The notes: generated by a model from the sequence alone, not told the origin. A stretch of 64,000 bases of DNA from Micromonospora echinospora (GCF_900091495.1 NZ_LT607413.1:5905001-5969000), one strand, 5' to 3'. Shown: positions 26,974 to 35,886, numbered from the stretch's first letter. Numbers and translations: made by a program.

Positions 26974-27602
26974 TGGCGGCCCGGATCGACCACGCCGTCA
27001 CCAGCGGCACGTTCTCCCTCGACGGCCAGACCTTCGACGTGGACAACAACGTCTGGGTGGTCGGCGACGACAGCGAGTGCGTCGTGCTCGACGCCCCGCA
27101 CGACGTCGAGGCGATCCTGCGGACCGTCGCCGGGCGACGGGTCCGGGCGATCCTGGCCACCCACGCCCACGACGACCACGTCCGGGTGGCCCCGGAGCTG
27201 AGCCGGGCGACGGGCGCGCCGGTCCTGCTGCACCCCGCCGACCGGGTGCTCTGGGACATGGTCCATCCGGACGTGCCGCCCGGCGGTGAACTGCGCGACG
27301 GCGACACGGTCGAGGTCGCCGGCACCACCCTGCGCGTGCTGCACACCCCCGGCCACAGCCCGGGCGCGTGCAGTTTCCACGCTCCCGACCTCACGGCGGT
27401 CTTCACCGGCGACACCCTCTTCGCCGGTGGTCCCGGGGCGACCGGGCGGTCGTTCAGCGACTTCGGCACGATCATCGACTCGATCCGGGACCGGCTGCTG
27501 ACCCTCCCGCCGGAGACGACCGTGCACACCGGCCACGGCGACAGCACCAGCATCGGCGCCGAGGCCCCCCACCTGCCCGAGTGGCTCGCCCGCGGCCACT
27601 GA
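26973..27602 (+). CDS. MBL-fold hydrolase paired with mycothiol-dependent formaldehyde dehydrogenase
   Basis: The 209-residue glyoxalase-II-like protein has THAHDDH near residue 58, a His in TPGHSPGACS, the bridging Asp in FTGDTLF and a final His in HTGHGDSTSIG. Translational coupling with mscR (TGATG overlap) suggests it acts in the same route, possibly hydrolysing the S-formylmycothiol product; this role is an inference from gene order. A terminator lies immediately after its stop codon. Confidence 0.88.
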   Translation: MAARIDHAVTSGTFSLDGQTFDVDNNVWVVGDDSECVVLDAPHDVEAILRTVAGRRVRAILATHAHDDHVRVAPELSRATGAPVLLHPADRVLWDMVHPDVPPGGELRDGDTVEVAGTTLRVLHTPGHSPGACSFHAPDLTAVFTGDTLFAGGPGATGRSFSDFGTIIDSIRDRLLTLPPETTVHTGHGDSTSIGAEAPHLPEWLARGH

Positions 27603-27625
27603 ACCCCTCCGGTTGAGGGTTTTTT
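27602..27625 (+). terminator. Rho-independent terminator with T-run
   Basis: AACCCCTC and GAGGGTT pair around a short CGGTT loop (one base bulged), followed by six T. It begins at the stop codon of the MBL-fold gene. It ends the monocistronic or two-gene mycothiol operon and directly abuts the long inverted repeat. Confidence 0.75.
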
Positions 27626-27679
27626 GGTAGCAGGGGACCCTTGTTACGCAAAAAGCGGTAACAAGGGTCCCCTGCTACC
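27626..27679. repeat. Perfect 22-bp inverted repeat, REP-like element
   Basis: The left arm starts GGTAGCAGGGGACCC and ends TTGTTAC (27626-27647). The right arm (27658-27679) is its exact complement, and the 10-base loop is GCAAAAAGCG, which can pair further. The element is more AT-rich than its surroundings and lies between a terminator and the next gene. From memory, similar 'caggggacccttgttac' palindromes recur in Micromonosporaceae genomes, which would make it a dispersed repeat; only this copy was noticed in the window. Confidence 0.85.
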
Positions 27680-27777
27680 ACCCCAGCCCGCGCCGCACAC
27701 CCCAGCGCGGCGGGGTGGGGAGGCGCGGGCGGAAAACCGGGGGCGGGGTGGCGGGTGCGTTGCAGATACTCGGCGGC

Positions 27778-28908
27778 GTGGATGTTTCCTCCTCCCGGAC
27801 GGCCGGGGCGGCTGCGGCGTACGCGCCGCTGACCCGCGCGCAACGCGCGGCGCTGGACCACGTCCGCGCGGTCGCCCGGCGCGACCGACCCGCCGTCCTG
27901 ACCTCGATCGCCCGCGTGCTGGCCGGCTGTGACGTGCCCGGGGAGCCGGCACAGGTGATCGAGGCGATCGCCGAGGGCGGTGGGCTGACGGTGAACTTCC
28001 ACCCCGACCGGCTGTTGGCCGACGGCCGGAGCGTGGCCGAGGCGCTGACCGAGGAGGGCGTCTACCGCAGCCAGTTCGAGACCGGCATCTCCAACGGCGG
28101 GTTGACCGCGTACCCGGGCGGCGACCGGGACCGTTGGGAGGCGGCGCTCTTCGGCGGCGCGTACCAGGCCACCGGGGTACGCCTCGCCGAGCGACCGATC
28201 TACGGCGGTCTCGACCTGCTCGGGCACCCGGAGGGAGCCTGCCCCCGTTTCGGCTCGTGCCACCTGCGGCTGCGTCCCACGGTGCTCGCCCGGACCACGT
28301 TCTGCTTCGGCGACAGCCATCTGGGTCCGACGGTGGTCGGCACGACCGACGCCTTCGAGCCGGTGCTCGCCGCGCTGCTGCACGACACCGACGAGCGGGG
28401 CGGCTGCCTCGGGATGGCCGGCATGGACAGCGTCACCCTGCTGCGGACCCTGCTCGCTCGTCGCCATCGGGTCGGCTGGACGCCGGGGGAGCCGGCCCGG
28501 TCCCTCGACGACTACGTCGAGGCCCAGGTCCACGGCGGTGTCGACCTGGGCCGCGATGTCGAGGCGCTGGTGGCCGACCCGTCCTTCCAGGGCACCGCGT
28601 GCGGGGCGACGCTGGCGGGTCTCGCCCGCCGGTACGGGTTCCCGCTGTACTGGCACCGAGGGTTCGCCCTGCCCGTCGACCGGGTCGACCCGGAGTTCCG
28701 GGGACCGGCGATCCCGCCGTTGGCCGCCCGGGTGCTCGACCGGTTCGGCCGGCCGGGCGCACCCGTCGACGCGGCGTTGATCGGCCGGGCCGCCGCGTCG
28801 GTGGTCACCGAACCCGGGCAGTGGGCCGACCGGGGACCGGCAGCGGTGACCCTCCAGCACCTCAAGCAACTCTGGCACGTCGTCGTGCGGTTCGGTGAGG
28901 CGTACTGA
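27778..28908 (+). CDS. DUF3626 family protein
   Basis: The 376-residue product has the strongly conserved central block of DUF3626, including GVYRSQFETGISNGG and AYPGGDRDRWE, then IYGGLDLLGHPEGACPRFG with an even spread of His, Asp and Glu residues that could form a metal or catalytic site. The biochemical function of this family is unknown to me. It stands alone between the inverted repeat and the transglycosylase-like gene. The GTG start at 27778 is uncertain, since no strong ribosome site is present and the N-terminal 30 residues are low in conserved features. Confidence 0.72.
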   Translation: MDVSSSRTAGAAAAYAPLTRAQRAALDHVRAVARRDRPAVLTSIARVLAGCDVPGEPAQVIEAIAEGGGLTVNFHPDRLLADGRSVAEALTEEGVYRSQFETGISNGGLTAYPGGDRDRWEAALFGGAYQATGVRLAERPIYGGLDLLGHPEGACPRFGSCHLRLRPTVLARTTFCFGDSHLGPTVVGTTDAFEPVLAALLHDTDERGGCLGMAGMDSVTLLRTLLARRHRVGWTPGEPARSLDDYVEAQVHGGVDLGRDVEALVADPSFQGTACGATLAGLARRYGFPLYWHRGFALPVDRVDPEFRGPAIPPLAARVLDRFGRPGAPVDAALIGRAAASVVTEPGQWADRGPAAVTLQHLKQLWHVVVRFGEAY

Positions 28909-29097
28909 GTGGTGTGGTAACCCCGCACCTGATGTCCGGTTCGACGGCGTGACGCGGCCCGCAGCCGACCACCCAGGCGACAATTCCGGAATGACGGACA
29001 CCGCAAGCTGGTTGTCCCCCGTACCCCTGGATCCAAACCCCGTCGGGTACGGCAGGACCCCCGTCCGGCACGTCCACCGATCGAAAGGGCAACCATC

Positions 29098-29811
29098 GTG
29101 AAGTCGCACTTCACTCGATGGCTCCCCGCCATCGCGAAGACCTCGAACCGCAGGACAGCCCTCACCCTCGCCGGTGTGGTCGCACTGGGTGGCCTGGCTC
29201 TCGCCCCGGCCGCGTACCCCGGCCCGCTGACCGGCGGCCCGCACCCGGACGCGGTGGCCGCCATCGACCTGGCCACCGGCAAGAACCGTGCCCCGGAGAG
29301 CACGGACGCCGTCACCCCGACGGAGACCGTCCGCGCCGACGCGGCGGAACCGGACGAGCCGTCCCAGAAGCCCGACGTCGACCGCCTCGTCCCGCACGGC
29401 GTGCAGGGCGCGCAGTCGCGCATCACGCTCGACGACGCGCAGCTCGCCAACGCCAGAGCCATCGTCGAGACCGCCAAGGAGACCGGCGTCGGCGAACGGG
29501 GCGCCGTGATCGGCGTCGCCACCGCATTGCAGGAGTCGAAGCTCTACAACCTCGGCCACCTCGGTGCGGTCAACGACCACGACTCGCAGGGACTGTTCCA
29601 GCAGCGTCCGTCGACCGGCTGGGGATCGCCCGAGCAGATCACCGACCCCGAGTACGCCTCGACCGCGTTCTTCGAGGCGCTCAAGGACGTCCGTGGTTGG
29701 CAGGAGGCCCCGCTGACCGTGGCCGCGCAGACCGTGCAGGTCTCGGCCTACCCGTTCGCGTACGCGCAGTGGGAGGAGCAGGCCGCGGAGGTCGTCCAGC
29801 GGGTCTGGTGA
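29098..29811 (+). CDS. Secreted lytic transglycosylase-like protein, copy 1
   Basis: The 237-residue protein has a signal peptide (about 1-40), a low-complexity spacer and a C-terminal domain of about 120 residues. That domain contains ATALQESKLYNLGH, NDHDSQGLFQQRPSTGWG, a layout like the Glu-containing motifs of SLT-type transglycosylases (ES...GLFQ). The likely role is cleaving cell-wall glycan strands, with the Glu of QESKL as the acid. The paralogue lies at 31960. A 10-bp palindrome ATTCCGGAAT sits about 110 bases upstream of the GTG and a GAAAGGG ribosome site just before it. Exact family name uncertain. Confidence 0.72.
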   Translation: MKSHFTRWLPAIAKTSNRRTALTLAGVVALGGLALAPAAYPGPLTGGPHPDAVAAIDLATGKNRAPESTDAVTPTETVRADAAEPDEPSQKPDVDRLVPHGVQGAQSRITLDDAQLANARAIVETAKETGVGERGAVIGVATALQESKLYNLGHLGAVNDHDSQGLFQQRPSTGWGSPEQITDPEYASTAFFEALKDVRGWQEAPLTVAAQTVQVSAYPFAYAQWEEQAAEVVQRVW

Positions 29812-29825
29812 CCTGACACCCCCCG

Positions 29826-29863
29826 GTCCGGCCGGGCCCCTCACCCGAGGGGCCCGGCCGGAC
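29826..29863. terminator. Bidirectional hairpin terminator
   Basis: A 17-bp perfect stem beginning GTCCGGCCGGGCCCC closes a 4-base ACCC loop. It lies between the convergent transglycosylase-like gene and phoD, whose ends are 58 bases apart, so it can end both. Confidence 0.85.
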
Positions 29864-29869
29864 GTGTCC

Positions 29870-31498
29870 TCAGGGCAGTGGGCCGTACTCCTGACGCAGC
29901 CGGGCCGACCCGGTCGCCACCGACCAGCCCGCCACCCAGGCGCTGCCGCTGGTGGGGTCGGTCCGCTCGGACAGGTGGTACCAGTCCATCCGGCAGTGCT
30001 GCGGGGTCACCTCCACGACGCCGTAGCCGTGGCCGTCCAACTCCGTCCACCGCACGTGCGGATTGGTCGAGCGGATCAGGGTCGCCCCGAGCGCGCTGAG
30101 CGCGTTGTTCGCCGGCAGGCCCAGGAAGTCGTTGACGTTGTCGCTGGTGACCGAGGGGACGACGAACTCGGCGGCGGCCGGCCCGGACAGCGCGGTCGAC
30201 CGGGTGGTCACCTCGTTCGCCCAGGAGAAGTGGATGTCGCCGGTCAGGAACACCACGTCCCGCGTGCCGGTGGCCCGCAGGTGGTCGACCAGCTCGTTGC
30301 GGTCGGCGTTGTAGCCGTCCCACTGGTCCGGGTTGAGCGCCGCGCCGTTCTCGGGGATGCCGAGCAGCTCGCGCAGCGGGCCGAGCAACCAGGCCGGCAG
30401 CGCGCCCAGGTTGAGCCGGGCCATCATCACCGGGTTGCCGACCAGCTTCCAACGGGCCGTCGAACCGGCCAGGCCCGCCTTCAACCAGGCCATCTGCGCG
30501 TCCCCGGTGATCGTGCGCGCCGGGTCGTCCACCGCCGTGCCGGAGGCCTGCCGCGACCGGTACGACCGCAGGTCCAGCATGGACAGCTCGGCGAGCTGCC
30601 CGAACCGCAGCCGCCGGTGGATGGCCCCGTCCGCGCCGGCCCGCACCGGCATCCACTCGAAGTACGCCTGCCGCGCGGCGGCCAGCCGTGTCGTGTAGTC
30701 CCCCTCCGTGCCCGGGGTGTGGTTCTCCGCCCCACCGGACCACTGGTCGTTGGCGACCTCGTGGTCGTCCCAGGTGATCACCCAGGGCACCGCGGCGTGC
30801 AGGGCCTGGAGGTCCGGGTCGGTCTTGTAGAGGGCGTGCCGGATCCGGTAGTCGGCGAGGGTGAGCGTCTCGTGTGCCGGCTGCACCGGGCGGACCACCG
30901 TGCCGCCCGCGTCGAACTGGCCCGTACCGTACTCGTACAGGTAGTCCCCGAGGTGGACCACCAGGTTCAGGTCGTCCCGGGCGGCCAGGTGCCGGTATGC
31001 GGAGAACCAGCCGGCCTCCCAGTTCGCGCAGGAGACGACGCCCAGCCGCAGCCGGTCCACGGCCGCGTCCGGCGGGGGCGCGGTCGTCGTGCGACCGACC
31101 GTCGACCAGGTGCCGCCGTATCCGAACCGGTACCAGTAGGTGGTGGCCGGGGCCAGACCGGTCACCTCCACCTTGACCGTGTGGTCCCGCACCGGCCCGG
31201 TGGATGTCACGCCCTCGGCCGTCGTGTCCTGGAAGTCCGGGTCGGCGGCGACCTGCCAGGACACCTGCACGTCCGGTCCCTTCCCGGAGCCCGGTAGGGC
31301 CTCGTCGGTGGGGGTTAGCCGGGTCCAGAGCAGGATGCCGTCGGGGAGCGGGTCACCGGAGGCGACCCCGTGCCGGAAGGCGCCACCGGCCGCGTGGGCG
31401 GGAGCCGTCGTGGCCAGCACCGCGCCGGCGAGGACGGCGGTACCGGTGGTGGCACCGGCGACGCGCAGCAGCGTACGGCGGTCGAGGGTGTTCGTCAT
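29870..31498 (-). CDS. phoD: Alkaline phosphatase D, Tat-exported
   Basis: The 542-residue protein starts with a twin-arginine signal (DRRTLLRVAG, then a hydrophobic stretch ending APAHA). An N-terminal beta domain with HGVASGDPLPDGILLWTR follows, and then the PhoD metallophosphatase domain with HLGDYLYEYG, TWDDHEVAND and LTGDIHFSW metal ligands. PhoD releases phosphate from phosphodiesters and monoesters outside the cell, usually with iron and calcium. Expression under phosphate limitation is expected, but I did not identify PHO boxes in the upstream gap. Confidence 0.94.
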   Translation of the reverse strand: MTNTLDRRTLLRVAGATTGTAVLAGAVLATTAPAHAAGGAFRHGVASGDPLPDGILLWTRLTPTDEALPGSGKGPDVQVSWQVAADPDFQDTTAEGVTSTGPVRDHTVKVEVTGLAPATTYWYRFGYGGTWSTVGRTTTAPPPDAAVDRLRLGVVSCANWEAGWFSAYRHLAARDDLNLVVHLGDYLYEYGTGQFDAGGTVVRPVQPAHETLTLADYRIRHALYKTDPDLQALHAAVPWVITWDDHEVANDQWSGGAENHTPGTEGDYTTRLAAARQAYFEWMPVRAGADGAIHRRLRFGQLAELSMLDLRSYRSRQASGTAVDDPARTITGDAQMAWLKAGLAGSTARWKLVGNPVMMARLNLGALPAWLLGPLRELLGIPENGAALNPDQWDGYNADRNELVDHLRATGTRDVVFLTGDIHFSWANEVTTRSTALSGPAAAEFVVPSVTSDNVNDFLGLPANNALSALGATLIRSTNPHVRWTELDGHGYGVVEVTPQHCRMDWYHLSERTDPTSGSAWVAGWSVATGSARLRQEYGPLP

Positions 31499-31959
31499 GG
31501 TCTATGTCCTACTGGCCACCCCCTCGACTCCGCTGCCCCTGGCGTCAACGTTCGTCTATTTTTTGGCGTGGGTTCCCGTTTGCGTCGTCTGGCGGGAACG
31601 ACATCCCCCGGGGGCGCCGCCCCTCGGGAGCGCCTGCCCGGTCTGTGCCCGTTTGTGGCGGGTGTCGGGGTCGCTTTGGTCGGGTTGGCGGTCGGGGAAT
31701 GGTGGGGGTGGGCCGGTGGTTGTACCGGGTCGACGGCCGAGGAAGGCGCCCTGCTGGTGGGTGGGGTGCGCGGGCCTGGTCGGTGGAATGCCGGCGGGTG
31801 GCGGGTCGTTGTACATGGTTCGCCGGCGTGGACGGGCAGCGTGAGGGCCTTCCGCCGGTGCGAGTGATCCCCTTCTGACTTTTGTTCGGGTGCCTGACGG
31901 TGCTCGTGTGCCCGGTGTCCCCTACGCCGGGGTGTCGATCCCCCGATTGGAGTTCCCCC
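31499..31959. other. 461-base divergent gap between phoD and the second transglycosylase-like gene
   Basis: No convincing gene is present; several open frames cross it without ribosome sites or recognisable motifs. It contains a T6 tract around 31559-31564 and a GT-rich stretch. Near the right end is CTGACTTTTGT, which also occurs on the minus strand in front of the LanKC operon. A long 5' leader for the wall-hydrolase gene is possible. I looked for, and did not find, the conserved core of the c-di-AMP (ydaO) riboswitch that often precedes such genes. Confidence 0.5.
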
Positions 31960-32553
31960 ATGAACACGATGCTGCGTAAGACTGTTCTCGGTGTGGCTGG
32001 TCTGGCGTTCGCCGGTGGTGTGGTCGGTGGTCCGGTCGGCACCGTGCTGGACGGCCCCGCCCAGGCTGCCCCGGCCACCCCTGTGGCCGTGGTGCAGGCG
32101 GAGAAGCCGGATGCCGGGAAGCTGATGCCGAATGGTGTGCCGGGCGGGCAGTCGCGGATTCCGCTGGACGCCGAGCAGACGGCGAACGTGAAGGCGATCG
32201 TCGCGGCGACGAAGAAGGCCGGGATGGACGAGCGGGCTGCCGTGGTCGCGATCGCGACGAGTCTGCAGGAGTCGAAGCTGGAGAACCTGGGTCATCTGGG
32301 TGACCGCAACGACCACGACTCGCAGGGCCTGTTCCAGCAGCGTCCGTCGTCGGGTTGGGGCACGGTCGAGCAGATCACCGACCCGGAGTACTCGACGACG
32401 GCGTTCCTGAAGGGCCTGAAGCAGGTCGAGGGTTGGAAGGACATGCCGCTGACCCGGGCCGCGCAGACGGTGCAGGTGTCGGCGTACCCCGACCACTACG
32501 CGCAGTGGGAGAAGCAGGCCGCCGACCTGGTCGCCGAGCACTGGAACAGCTGA
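31960..32553 (+). CDS. Secreted lytic transglycosylase-like protein, copy 2
   Basis: The 197-residue protein has a signal peptide (cleaved near AQAAPA) and the same domain as the protein at 29098. It has TSLQESKLENLGHLG, DRNDHDSQGLFQQRPSSGWG, then ITDPEYSTTAFL and TVQVSAYPDHYAQWE. The spacer is shorter than in copy 1. The mature domains are very similar, so the two arose by duplication around phoD. The ATG at 31960 gives a normal signal peptide. A terminator follows. Confidence 0.74.
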   Translation: MNTMLRKTVLGVAGLAFAGGVVGGPVGTVLDGPAQAAPATPVAVVQAEKPDAGKLMPNGVPGGQSRIPLDAEQTANVKAIVAATKKAGMDERAAVVAIATSLQESKLENLGHLGDRNDHDSQGLFQQRPSSGWGTVEQITDPEYSTTAFLKGLKQVEGWKDMPLTRAAQTVQVSAYPDHYAQWEKQAADLVAEHWNS

Positions 32554-32568
32554 CCCTGATCACACGTC

Positions 32569-32604
32569 GTGGGCCGGCACCCCGAACCCGGGGTGCCGGC
32601 CCAC
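32569..32604. terminator. Bidirectional hairpin terminator
   Basis: GTGGGCCGGCACCCC pairs perfectly over 15 bases with its complement around a 6-base GAACCC loop. It is placed between the transglycosylase-like gene and the convergent efflux gene. Confidence 0.85.
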
Positions 32605-32622
32605 ACGCGTCCCCACCCGAGG

Positions 32623-34086
32623 TCAGCGTCCGGTCCGCCGGTGTCGGTGCACGTCGAGCAGCGCGGCGACAAGGGCCAGCGAGATGACGCCGACGGCGAG
32701 CAGAAGCGAGTCCCGGAACGCCACCGACCAGTCTCCGTCGGTGTCGCTCAGGGCGGAGAAGAACGCCGCGCCGACGGCGGCGATGCCGGCCGCTGAGCCG
32801 ATCCGCTGCCCGGTCTGGAGCATGCCGGCGGCGCTGCCGGCTTCCCGTACCGGCACCTCGGCGAGGGTGAGGGTCTGGTTCGGTGTGATCACCAGTCCGC
32901 TGCCGATCCCCGCGACCAGCAACGGCAGCGCCGTCGCCAGGGGAGCCGGGACGTCCGGCAGGAACCGCAGGGCGAGCACGACCGCACCCAGCCCGACGAC
33001 GACGGTGAGCAGGCCGACCGTGACCAGCGGGCGTCCGTACCGGTTGACGACCCGGCCGCCGAACGCGGACGCGGCGGCCGACCCCAACGCGAACGGCGTG
33101 ATCGCCAGACCGGCCAGCAGCGCGGAGTAGCCGAGCCCGTTCTGTAGGAAGAGCGTGAAGACGAAGAACAGCGCCGTGAAGCCGCCGAAGTAGACCAGCG
33201 CGATCACCGACCCGAGGGCGTACGAGCGCAGCCGGAACAACTCCAGGTCGAACAGGGGTTCACCGCGTCGGGCGTACCAGCGTTCCCAGAACCCGAACGC
33301 ACCCAGCGTGGCGAGCCCGGCGACCACCAGCAGCCACCGGCTCAGGCCCTGCCACTGTTCCCGCTGCACCAGCGGCAGCAGCACCAGCACCACCCCGACG
33401 CCGAGCAGCAGAACGCCCACCGGGTCGAGCTGCCGTGCTCCGGTGCCCTCCCGCCGGACGGGTGCCGGCAGCAGCCGCCAACCCAGCACCACGGCGGCGA
33501 TCCCCACCGGCACGTTGACGAAGAACACCCACCGCCAGCCGTGCTCCTCACCGCCGACGGCGATGAGTAGCCCACCCAGCAACGGGCCGATCGCGGTGGA
33601 GATTCCGATCGTCGCGCCGAGCAGGCCGAACGGCCGGCCCCGCTCGGGACCGTGGAACAACTCCTGGATCAGCCCGGTGACCTGCGGGTTGACCAGGCCG
33701 GCGGCGGCTCCCTGCAACAACCGGGCAGCGATCAGCCAGGTCGGCGAGGGGGCGAGCCCGGCCAGCGCGCTGGTCAGTGTGAACAGCGCGATGCCGACGA
33801 CGAAGGCGTTGCGTCGGCCCCGGGCGTCCCCGAGCCGGCCCGCCGGCACCAGGACCAGCCCGAACGTCAGCGCGTACCCGGAGAGGACCCACTGGAGGTC
33901 GCTGGGGCTCGCGCCGAGCGTCCGGTCGATCGACGGGACGGCGACGTTGACGATGCTGACGTCGAGCAGGGTCATGAACGCCGCGACCAGCCCGACCGCG
34001 AGCGCCTGCCACCGGCGGCGTTCCTCGCCGCGTGGAGGGGACGGCGACCGGTTCACACCGGGCCCCGACGAGGGATGATCACGCAC
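32623..34086 (-). CDS. MFS drug efflux transporter (DHA2/EmrB-QacA type)
   Basis: The 487-residue protein has about 14 predicted membrane helices, the number typical of the DHA2 family. It has TLLDVSIVNVAVPSI in helix 1 and the GRLGDARGRR loop motif after helix 2. Substrates of the family include dyes, antibiotics and quaternary amines. The GTG start overlaps no neighbour. No TetR repressor is adjacent; the small winged-helix gene 48 bases upstream on the same strand could be its regulator. Confidence 0.9.
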   Translation of the reverse strand: MRDHPSSGPGVNRSPSPPRGEERRRWQALAVGLVAAFMTLLDVSIVNVAVPSIDRTLGASPSDLQWVLSGYALTFGLVLVPAGRLGDARGRRNAFVVGIALFTLTSALAGLAPSPTWLIAARLLQGAAAGLVNPQVTGLIQELFHGPERGRPFGLLGATIGISTAIGPLLGGLLIAVGGEEHGWRWVFFVNVPVGIAAVVLGWRLLPAPVRREGTGARQLDPVGVLLLGVGVVLVLLPLVQREQWQGLSRWLLVVAGLATLGAFGFWERWYARRGEPLFDLELFRLRSYALGSVIALVYFGGFTALFFVFTLFLQNGLGYSALLAGLAITPFALGSAAASAFGGRVVNRYGRPLVTVGLLTVVVGLGAVVLALRFLPDVPAPLATALPLLVAGIGSGLVITPNQTLTLAEVPVREAGSAAGMLQTGQRIGSAAGIAAVGAAFFSALSDTDGDWSVAFRDSLLLAVGVISLALVAALLDVHRHRRTGR

Positions 34087-34134
34087 CCCCGACCGCTACC
34101 CGGCTCCGGTCGGCGCAAACAGCCCTCGCCTTCG

Positions 34135-34371
34135 TCACGCCATCTGCCGCGCGCACCAGCGGGGCCCGAAGTCGAGCCCGGCCATCGGCGAGTCCTCCCG
34201 GTGCAGCAGGTTCTTCTCCGACAGCATCCGCAGCGGTGCGACGATCTCCTCCTCGGTCAGTCCGGACTCCTCGGCGATGACCGCCGGATACGGCACCTGT
34301 CCCCGCGCCTCCAGCGCGTAGACCGCCTGGTAGACCCGTTCCTCCAGCTCCGAGAGCGGGACCTGCTGCAT
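34135..34371 (-). CDS. Small winged-helix-like protein
   Basis: The 78-residue protein is predicted to be mostly helical with LEERVYQAVYALEAR, then IAEESGLTEEEIVAPLRML, a helix-turn-helix pattern, and a short LLHREDS wing. The tail has FGPRWCARQMA. It may be a small DNA-binding protein. The start is secure: AAGGAGG lies 6 bases before the ATG. It lies upstream of, and in the same direction as, the efflux gene. Confidence 0.65.
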   Translation of the reverse strand: MQQVPLSELEERVYQAVYALEARGQVPYPAVIAEESGLTEEEIVAPLRMLSEKNLLHREDSPMAGLDFGPRWCARQMA

Positions 34372-34508
34372 GACGTCCTCCTTCGACCGCCGCCCCGCAC
34401 GGGGCGGGTGTGCCCAGCGCCGGTTACCCGCCTCACCGGCGACGATGCCCACCCGTCCGGGCGGTTCCTGCGCCGGCTCCGGGCCGGCCGTGCCCTAGGC
34501 TGCCTGGC

Positions 34509-35651
34509 GTGACCGTCTGGGACTGTGCTGTCATCGGAGCCGGCCCGGCCGGGCTTTCCGCCGCGTACGCCGCCGCTCGCGCCGGCCTGCGGACCCTGGT
34601 CGTCGAGCGGGCTGCCCATCCCCGCTACAAGACCTGCGGTGGCGGACTGATCGGCACCTCGCTCGCCACGGTCACCGACCGGATCGACGTGCCCGCCGAC
34701 GACCGGGTCGACCGGGTCACCTTCACCCGCGACGGCCGGCGGGAGTTCACCCGACGGCACACCGCGCCGCTGGTCACGATGGTCCGCCGGGAGGAGTTCG
34801 ACCTGCGGCTGCGCCGGGCCGCGACCGACGCCGGCGCCGAGGTACGGGAACGCGCGCCGGTGCGCGCCGTGAAGCAGGACCCGGACGCGGTCCGCCTGCG
34901 GCTGGCCGACGGCGACACGGTCACCGCCCGGTACGCGGTCGGCGCGGACGGCTCCTCCGGCGTCACCGCCCGCCACGTGGGTGTCCGGCACCGGCAGGTC
35001 GACCTGGGGTTGGAACGGGAACTGCCGGTGTCGCCCGTGGAGCAGGAGCGCTGGCGGGGTCGGGTCCTGCTCGACTGGGGGCCGATCCCCGGGTCGTACG
35101 CCTGGGTGTTCCCGAAGGGCGACCGCCTGACCGTCGGTGTCATCGCGGCCCGGGGCGAGGGGGAGCGGACCCGCGCCTACCTGCGGTCGTTCGTCGAGCG
35201 GCTCGGCCTGAGCGGGGTGGAACCGGCACACGACTCGGGCCACCTGACCCGCTGCCGCGCCGACGACGCGCCGCTGCGGCGGGGCCGGGTGCTGGTCGCC
35301 GGGGACGCCGCCGGCCTGCTGGAGCCCTGGAGCCGCGAGGGCATCAGCTACGCGCTGCGCTCCGGCGCGCTGGCCGGCGCGGCGGTGGCCGCCGGAGACC
35401 TCGACGGGTACGTGCGCGCGGTGCACGCCGACCTGGTGCCGTCGATGCGCGCCGGCCACCGGCTGCTGGACGTCTTCGCCCGCCGTCCGGAGGTGTTCCA
35501 CGCGCTGCTGGCCACCCCGCCCGGCTGGGGGATGTTCGTCCGCTTCTGTCAGGGGCGGGCCAGCTTCGACGAGACCCTGTCCCGGGCGCCGGTGCGGGCC
35601 GCGCTGGCCCTGCTGGACCGCCTTCCGGCTACCCCGGCTCGGGCGGGCTGA
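34509..35651 (+). CDS. Geranylgeranyl reductase family flavoprotein
   Basis: The 380-residue FAD enzyme has VIGAGPAGLSAAYAAARAG at the N-terminus, KTCGGGL near residue 45 (typical of geranylgeranyl reductases), YAVGADGSSG in the middle and VAGDAAGLLEPWSREGISYAL, the conserved FAD-pyrophosphate block of this family. Members saturate isoprenoid double bonds, for example in menaquinone or lipid side chains. No isoprenoid genes are adjacent. The GTG start is set by the FAD motif. Confidence 0.88.
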   Translation: MTVWDCAVIGAGPAGLSAAYAAARAGLRTLVVERAAHPRYKTCGGGLIGTSLATVTDRIDVPADDRVDRVTFTRDGRREFTRRHTAPLVTMVRREEFDLRLRRAATDAGAEVRERAPVRAVKQDPDAVRLRLADGDTVTARYAVGADGSSGVTARHVGVRHRQVDLGLERELPVSPVEQERWRGRVLLDWGPIPGSYAWVFPKGDRLTVGVIAARGEGERTRAYLRSFVERLGLSGVEPAHDSGHLTRCRADDAPLRRGRVLVAGDAAGLLEPWSREGISYALRSGALAGAAVAAGDLDGYVRAVHADLVPSMRAGHRLLDVFARRPEVFHALLATPPGWGMFVRFCQGRASFDETLSRAPVRAALALLDRLPATPARAG

Positions 35652-35762
35652 CCGGCGTCCCGGCCGCTGTCGCACCTCGACTGGCCGGCCTCGCATCGGC
35701 GGCAGAGGGCAACGGCAGAGGCAGGGTGGCGGTGGTGAAAGACGTCACTCGACGGTCTCGTG

Positions 35763-35808
35763 AACCACGAGGCCCTCCCGGACGTGAGTCAGGTGGGAGT
35801 TCGTGGTT
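35763..35808. repeat. Inverted repeat upstream of kinase gene
   Basis: AACCACGA (35763-35770) is complementary to TCGTGGTT (35801-35808) with 30 bases between, in a 235-base gap. Function unknown; it might be an operator for the kinase gene or part of its leader RNA. Confidence 0.35.
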
Positions 35809-35886
35809 GCGGTACGGAGTTCCACGTCGCTCCCTGGCTTACCGATGACCGGAAGCCGTTCGCCGGATACCCGACAAGGAGGAATG

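Noticed and set aside
27472..29844. 790-residue minus-strand open frame across mscR-associated hydrolase, DUF3626 and transglycosylase genes
   Set aside because: It covers three plus-strand genes with recognisable motifs and has no family features of its own.
31140..31878. Three overlapping plus-strand open frames between phoD and the second transglycosylase-like gene
   Set aside because: They overlap each other and the phoD coding end, lack ribosome sites and have atypical composition.
31499..31959. c-di-AMP (ydaO) riboswitch upstream of the wall-hydrolase gene
   Set aside because: The conserved core segments of that riboswitch were not found in the gap.
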